NCBI GenBank assembly: GCA_947441115.1 | Contig: CANESS010000004.1 | Coordinates: 1 to 45,126 of the forward strand | Direction of reading: 5' to 3' | Source of the DNA: Saprospirales bacterium | Lineage (GTDB): Bacteria; Bacteroidota; Bacteroidia; Chitinophagales; JADJOU01 | Length of the DNA stretch: 45,126 nucleotides | Shown here: positions 42,581 to 45,126 of the stretch, piece after piece | Layout of the letters: each line of letters opens with the position of its first letter | Numbering within the stretch: position 1 is the first letter of the stretch | The notes under the pieces: generated by a model | The model's input: the letters and a program-made list of their open reading frames with translations, nothing else | Told to the model about the DNA's origin: nothing | The model's database searches: none | Translations under genes and position numbers: made by a program

Positions 42581-42914
42581 CTTGTCGTTGATAATCTTTC
42601 TTTTTTATGGTCATTTTATAGGGTGGCATATCGAGTTCTTGCAGTCCCATGGTCTTCGCTCTCGGGAGCACCTCGGTTAATTTACTATCGTACATGAGAT
42701 CTGATTTTATCGTCAGATAATCCCATCTTAGTTCTTTTAATTCTTTAGCTTTTTTATTTATATCTCTCACGAGCTGCTGTGCCATATGACTATTCCATAT
42801 ATAAATCATGCATAACAGGAAAGAGAAAAATAGAAATTGAATATTCTTAGATATTTTCTCAAACACCCTCTGAACCAATTCTTCTAAACTTAAATTTTTC
42901 TCTATTGTTGCCAA
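42576..42914 (-). CDS. FtsL-like cell division protein
   Basis: 112 residues: a basic/helical N-terminus, one membrane segment (about 26-42, FLFFSFLLCMIYIWNSH), then a periplasmic coiled-coil (LVRDINKKAKELKELRWDYL, TIKSDLMYDSKL), ending in GLQELDMPPYKMTIKKK. That topology, its size and its place between rsmH and ftsI define the Bacteroidota FtsL-like protein, which would join FtsQ at the septum. Its 3' end overlaps the coding frame of ftsI. Confidence 0.85.
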   Translation of the reverse strand: MATIEKNLSLEELVQRVFEKISKNIQFLFFSFLLCMIYIWNSHMAQQLVRDINKKAKELKELRWDYLTIKSDLMYDSKLTEVLPRAKTMGLQELDMPPYKMTIKKKDYQRQD

Positions 42915-43088
42915 GAATTCACGAATTAATTTTTACTTTATCTTTTTCTTATTTGCCGTAAAGACATAATGACGATAGGTATACTTCAATTGGTTATATT
43001 TCAAATTTTCTTTTTTAAAGCTGAAGCGCAACAAATTCAGAGTTTAAGTATTATATTTTGGCTGACTCAATTACTCATTTTTAAATTA
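42915..43088 (-). other. Spacer between rsmH and ftsL
   Basis: 174 bases without a recognised gene. A short minus-strand ORF starting at TTG (LLRFSFKKENLKYNQLKYTY then RHYVFTANKKKIK, stop) reads as plausible protein but has no ATG and no full -7 box (TGAATTTG nearby has one mismatch). No terminator seen. Confidence 0.4.
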
Positions 43089-43991
43089 TCATCCTTCTCT
43101 TTCCATTACTCTTAGCTTAGCGCTTCTACTGCGTGGATTTATTTTCAGCTCTTCTACTGATGGTCCTATTGGTTTTTTATTACATAATTTCCATGGCCAT
43201 ACTGGTCTTTTTCCGAATATATCTGTAGTAGGTTCATCGTTGAATTCTCCATACTTCATAAAATTTTTCACTGCTCTATCTTCGAGCGAATGAAATGTAA
43301 TGATGGAAATTCTTCCGCCTACTTTGATATGTTTAGAACTAGTCTCAAGCATGCGCTCTAGCGAAGGTAGTTCGTGATTTACCTCCATTCTTATTGCCTG
43401 ATATATAGGTGCAGCATAACTTTCAAAGGTTCCAAACTGTATACTTCTTAATACTTCGTTCAGGTCATTGCTCTTCTGAAATTTCTGAGTATGCCTTAGT
43501 TCTACTATTTTTTGAGCTAGTGTTTTGGCATTTCGCACCTCCCCATATCGCTGGAATATTTGTTGTAGCATTTCTTCGGAATAGCTATTGAGAACATCCT
43601 TAGCCGAAGTGGTCATGGATTTATCCATTCGCATATCTAAGTCTATTTCTGGTCGATAACTAAATCCACTCGCATCATTATTAAGCTGAAATGAGGATAC
43701 TCCTAAATCAGCCAATACGCCATCAACCTCTTGGATACCAATAGCTAAAAGATAATCGCAGGCATGCTCAAAATTCTGATGTATAAGCATAAGTCGATCA
43801 TCATCTATGCGATTTTGAAGTGCACTTTCGTCTTGATCAAATGCATATAATCGGCCATCGGGTCCTAGCTTTTCTAGAATTAACTTTGAATGCCCGCCAC
43901 CACCATAGGTCATGTCTACATAGACACCGTTTGGTCGAATATGGAGGCCATCTATCGATTCATTTAAAAGAACACTTTTGTGATATTCCAT
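43089..43991 (-). CDS. rsmH: 16S rRNA (cytosine-1402-N4)-methyltransferase RsmH
   Basis: 300 residues, also called MraW. SAM-binding loop VDMTYGGGGHSKLIL near residue 24, then VDGVLADLGVSSFQLN, FSYRPEIDLDMRMDK and ISIITFHSLEDRAVK. Methylates N4 of C1402 in the ribosomal P site. Second gene of the dcw cluster, 4 bases after mraZ; a 174-base gap separates it from ftsL. Confidence 0.97.
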   Translation of the reverse strand: MEYHKSVLLNESIDGLHIRPNGVYVDMTYGGGGHSKLILEKLGPDGRLYAFDQDESALQNRIDDDRLMLIHQNFEHACDYLLAIGIQEVDGVLADLGVSSFQLNNDASGFSYRPEIDLDMRMDKSMTTSAKDVLNSYSEEMLQQIFQRYGEVRNAKTLAQKIVELRHTQKFQKSNDLNEVLRSIQFGTFESYAAPIYQAIRMEVNHELPSLERMLETSSKHIKVGGRISIITFHSLEDRAVKNFMKYGEFNDEPTTDIFGKRPVWPWKLCNKKPIGPSVEELKINPRSRSAKLRVMEREG

Positions 43992-43995
43992 TGTA

Positions 43996-44460
43996 TCACG
44001 GATCTATAGTTTCTTCATTGTCTCCCATGACACGCTCTGCCAATTCTTCGAATGAAGAACTATCTGATAGACTGATCATGCTGTTATATTTTTTCTGATC
44101 CCACAATTCGTAATAGTCTTTGACCGGTGTGAGTATAATGTCCTTTTTCATATCAGCAAACTCAAGTAATTGATTCGGGATATTGATTCGGTCACTTGCA
44201 TCTAAAGAGCAGATGGTAGCTCCACTATAAAATTTCCTTACAAATTCTCGCTTCTCTCTATTGAAGGTGTTGAGTTTATCGACTTTGGCTTTAACCACTT
44301 CCCATACATCATATGGATATAGGGTAAGGCAGTTTTCAAAACCTCGATTGACTACGAATCTATTTGCGGCACTGTCCGACATAGCCTCTTTCAAGGCTGT
44401 AGGAATTCTCATTCTGCCTTTGTCATCGAGTTTGATTACTATTTCTCCTAAAAATGCCAT
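43996..44460 (-). CDS. mraZ: Transcriptional regulator MraZ
   Basis: 154 residues with two SpoVT/AbrB-like beta-barrel halves: MAFLGEIVIKLDDKGRMRIP in the first and ATICSLDASDRINIPNQLLE in the second, each with the DxxxR pair typical of MraZ. First gene of the dcw cluster; in other bacteria MraZ binds GTGG/TGGG repeats in front of its own gene and tunes the whole cluster. Such repeats are present at 44507-44533. Confidence 0.96.
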   Translation of the reverse strand: MAFLGEIVIKLDDKGRMRIPTALKEAMSDSAANRFVVNRGFENCLTLYPYDVWEVVKAKVDKLNTFNREKREFVRKFYSGATICSLDASDRINIPNQLLEFADMKKDIILTPVKDYYELWDQKKYNSMISLSDSSSFEELAERVMGDNEETIDP

Positions 44461-44479
44461 TTCAATTCTAAAATCTCCA

Positions 44480-44487
44480 CAAAACTA
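44480..44487 (-). promoter_or_regulatory. -7 box TAGTTTTG of the dcw cluster (mraZ promoter)
   Basis: A perfect TANNTTTG on the minus strand, 19 bases before the mraZ ATG. The -33 position (44507-44510) coincides with the first of the GTGG repeats rather than TTTG. Confidence 0.55.
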
Positions 44488-44506
44488 CACTTAATTTTTA
44501 TTTAGC

Positions 44507-44533
44507 TCCACATTTTCCCACTAATTTTCCCAT
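44507..44533 (-). promoter_or_regulatory. Putative MraZ operator: repeated (G)TGGG/GTGG boxes
   Basis: Read on the minus strand: ATGGGAAAATTA, then GTGGGAAAAT, then GTGGA. Three boxes start 11-12 and 10 bases apart, one helical turn, and sit on and just upstream of the -33 region of the mraZ promoter. MraZ is known to bind tandem GTGG-type repeats there in Escherichia coli and Mycoplasma. Recognition in this species is inferred. Confidence 0.5.
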
Positions 44534-44704
44534 AAAAATTTACACATAATTAATAATCTATGTGGATTTAATGTTGATTATCTCTAGAGCTATTATAAAC
44601 AAAGAATCTAAAATATGGATAACTGAACTAGCATTTTCAGAGTCAGTGGATAAGTTCTATGCTATCGATAAACAATGAAGTGGCAATCGGTGGGTAAAAT
44701 TTAA

Positions 44705-44712
44705 TAGTTTTG
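44705..44712 (+). promoter_or_regulatory. -7 box TAGTTTTG of the ArsC/Spx-family gene
   Basis: A perfect TANNTTTG, 23 bases before the ATG at 44736. The region between this box and the mraZ promoter (44534-44704) is AT-rich and holds nothing I can name. Confidence 0.5.
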
Positions 44713-44735
44713 TATTTAAATAATTAAAATCCACA

Positions 44736-45089
44736 ATGAAAATAACCATTTGGCATAATAATGTCTGCTCCACCAGTAGAAAAGCGCTCGATTACCTGCA
44801 GAACCAAGGACACGAAGTCAGCGTTCGCAACTATTTAATTGAACTTCCTTCGATAGGTGAGCTCCAACAAGTGTTAGAAAAGCTACATCACGAGGCTCCA
44901 TACATATTAAGAAAAAAAGACAAGGTGTTTCAGGAAAAATTTGCGGATAAAACACTCTCAAATTCAGAGTGGATTCAAGCTATGCACGAAAATCCGTCGA
45001 TTATTGACCGTCCAATTGTTATATCGGATAAAAAAGCCTGGCTAGCTAGACCATTTGAACAATGGGTGACAGAGTTTAATACTATTTAG
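44736..45089 (+). CDS. ArsC/Spx-family thioredoxin-fold protein (arsenate reductase-like)
   Basis: 117 residues. Thioredoxin-like fold with the family Cys near the N-terminus: Cys11 in NNVCSTSRKALDYL, the same place as the catalytic Cys of ArsC (CxxSR). The rest fits: IVISDKKAWLARPFEQW holds the conserved Arg-Pro segment. True arsenate reduction needs further Arg residues that cannot be verified without an alignment, and no ars genes are near; the gene may serve another redox role, as many YffB/ArsC relatives do. Divergent from mraZ. Confidence 0.85.
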   Translation: MKITIWHNNVCSTSRKALDYLQNQGHEVSVRNYLIELPSIGELQQVLEKLHHEAPYILRKKDKVFQEKFADKTLSNSEWIQAMHENPSIIDRPIVISDKKAWLARPFEQWVTEFNTI

Positions 45090-45126
45090 TAGATATTTAG
45101 AAATTCCCAAGCTCTCTTTTCAGTCC

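Noticed and set aside
42601-42616. In-frame slippery heptamer A AAA AAG near the end of ftsL, which might fuse ftsL to ftsI
   Set aside because: A -1 slip at this site leads into a frame that stops at TAG shortly after. The ftsI frame is +1 relative to ftsL, so this heptamer does not join them.
44534-44704. DnaA-box-like sequences (atggataac, gtggataag, tgtggattt) between mraZ and the ArsC-like gene
   Set aside because: Each differs from TTATNCACA in one or two places, and neither dnaA, dnaN nor a repeat array is nearby. AT-rich DNA gives such matches by chance.
1-45126. Mobile elements, CRISPR, phage, defence or secretion-system islands
   Set aside because: No transposase, integrase, direct-repeat array, tRNA-adjacent repeat or composition shift was seen; gene content is core throughout.

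Overview
The window reads as a chromosomal segment of a low-GC Bacteroidota (Bacteroidetes) bacterium. The signs are a fused SecD-SecF translocase, a fused LpxC-FabZ, a dcw (division and cell wall) cluster in Bacteroidota order, families largely confined to the phylum (DUF6029, TIGR02757, the FtsL-like protein), and the phylum's -7 promoter element TANNTTTG in front of gene after gene, with no Shine-Dalgarno signals. Genus cannot be fixed from this piece; Chitinophagales/Saprospirales-like is a guess. No tRNA, rRNA, CRISPR array, IS element or phage gene was seen.

Layout. 1-2309: the 3' part of an outer-membrane beta-barrel gene and a lipoprotein of the vanadium-haloperoxidase/PAP2 fold. 2471-5572: secDF with a strong terminator. 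5662-9792 (minus): lipid A operon lpxD, lpxC/fabZ, lpxA, then an ABC ATPase. 9972-10739: an enoyl-CoA hydratase-family gene. 10749-13156: a promoter, a TPP riboswitch and a TonB-dependent receptor, very probably an outer-membrane thiamine transporter. 13184-14572 (minus): a DUF4197 protein and a TlpA-like thioredoxin. 14663-18507: a DUF6029 outer-membrane protein and a TMTC-like multi-spanning protein with TPRs, tail to tail. 18838-24450: a SPOR-like secreted protein, gltX, two conserved Bacteroidota genes, and a PhoR/PhoB-type two-component pair. 24605-28763: asd, a decayed fragment of a YdjM-type gene, a secreted low-complexity protein, purD, two very small genes outside or mis-started in the ORF track, and bcp.

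28817-44533 (minus): the complete dcw cluster in transcription order mraZ, rsmH, ftsL, ftsI (PBP with PASTA), murE, mraY, murD, ftsW, murG, murC, ftsQ, ftsA, ftsZ, closed by a terminator after ftsZ. It makes lipid II (MurC, D, E, MraY, MurG), polymerises and crosslinks it at the septum (FtsW, FtsI) and builds the division ring (FtsZ, FtsA, FtsQ, FtsL). murF, murB and ddl are not in the window. MurE carries the DNPR motif of meso-diaminopimelate-adding enzymes, which fits asd nearby. 44736-45089: an ArsC/Spx-family protein.

Most of the window is ordinary housekeeping DNA. The observations most worth a second look are an ftsI gene that encodes its membrane anchor but has no ATG, GTG or TTG to start it; a Gly-to-Lys change in the FtsZ GTP-binding signature; the TPP riboswitch driving a TonB receptor, with possible alternative pairing; a 48-codon remnant of a YdjM-like hydrolase; GTGG repeats upstream of mraZ; and two tiny genes each preceded by a perfect -7 box.
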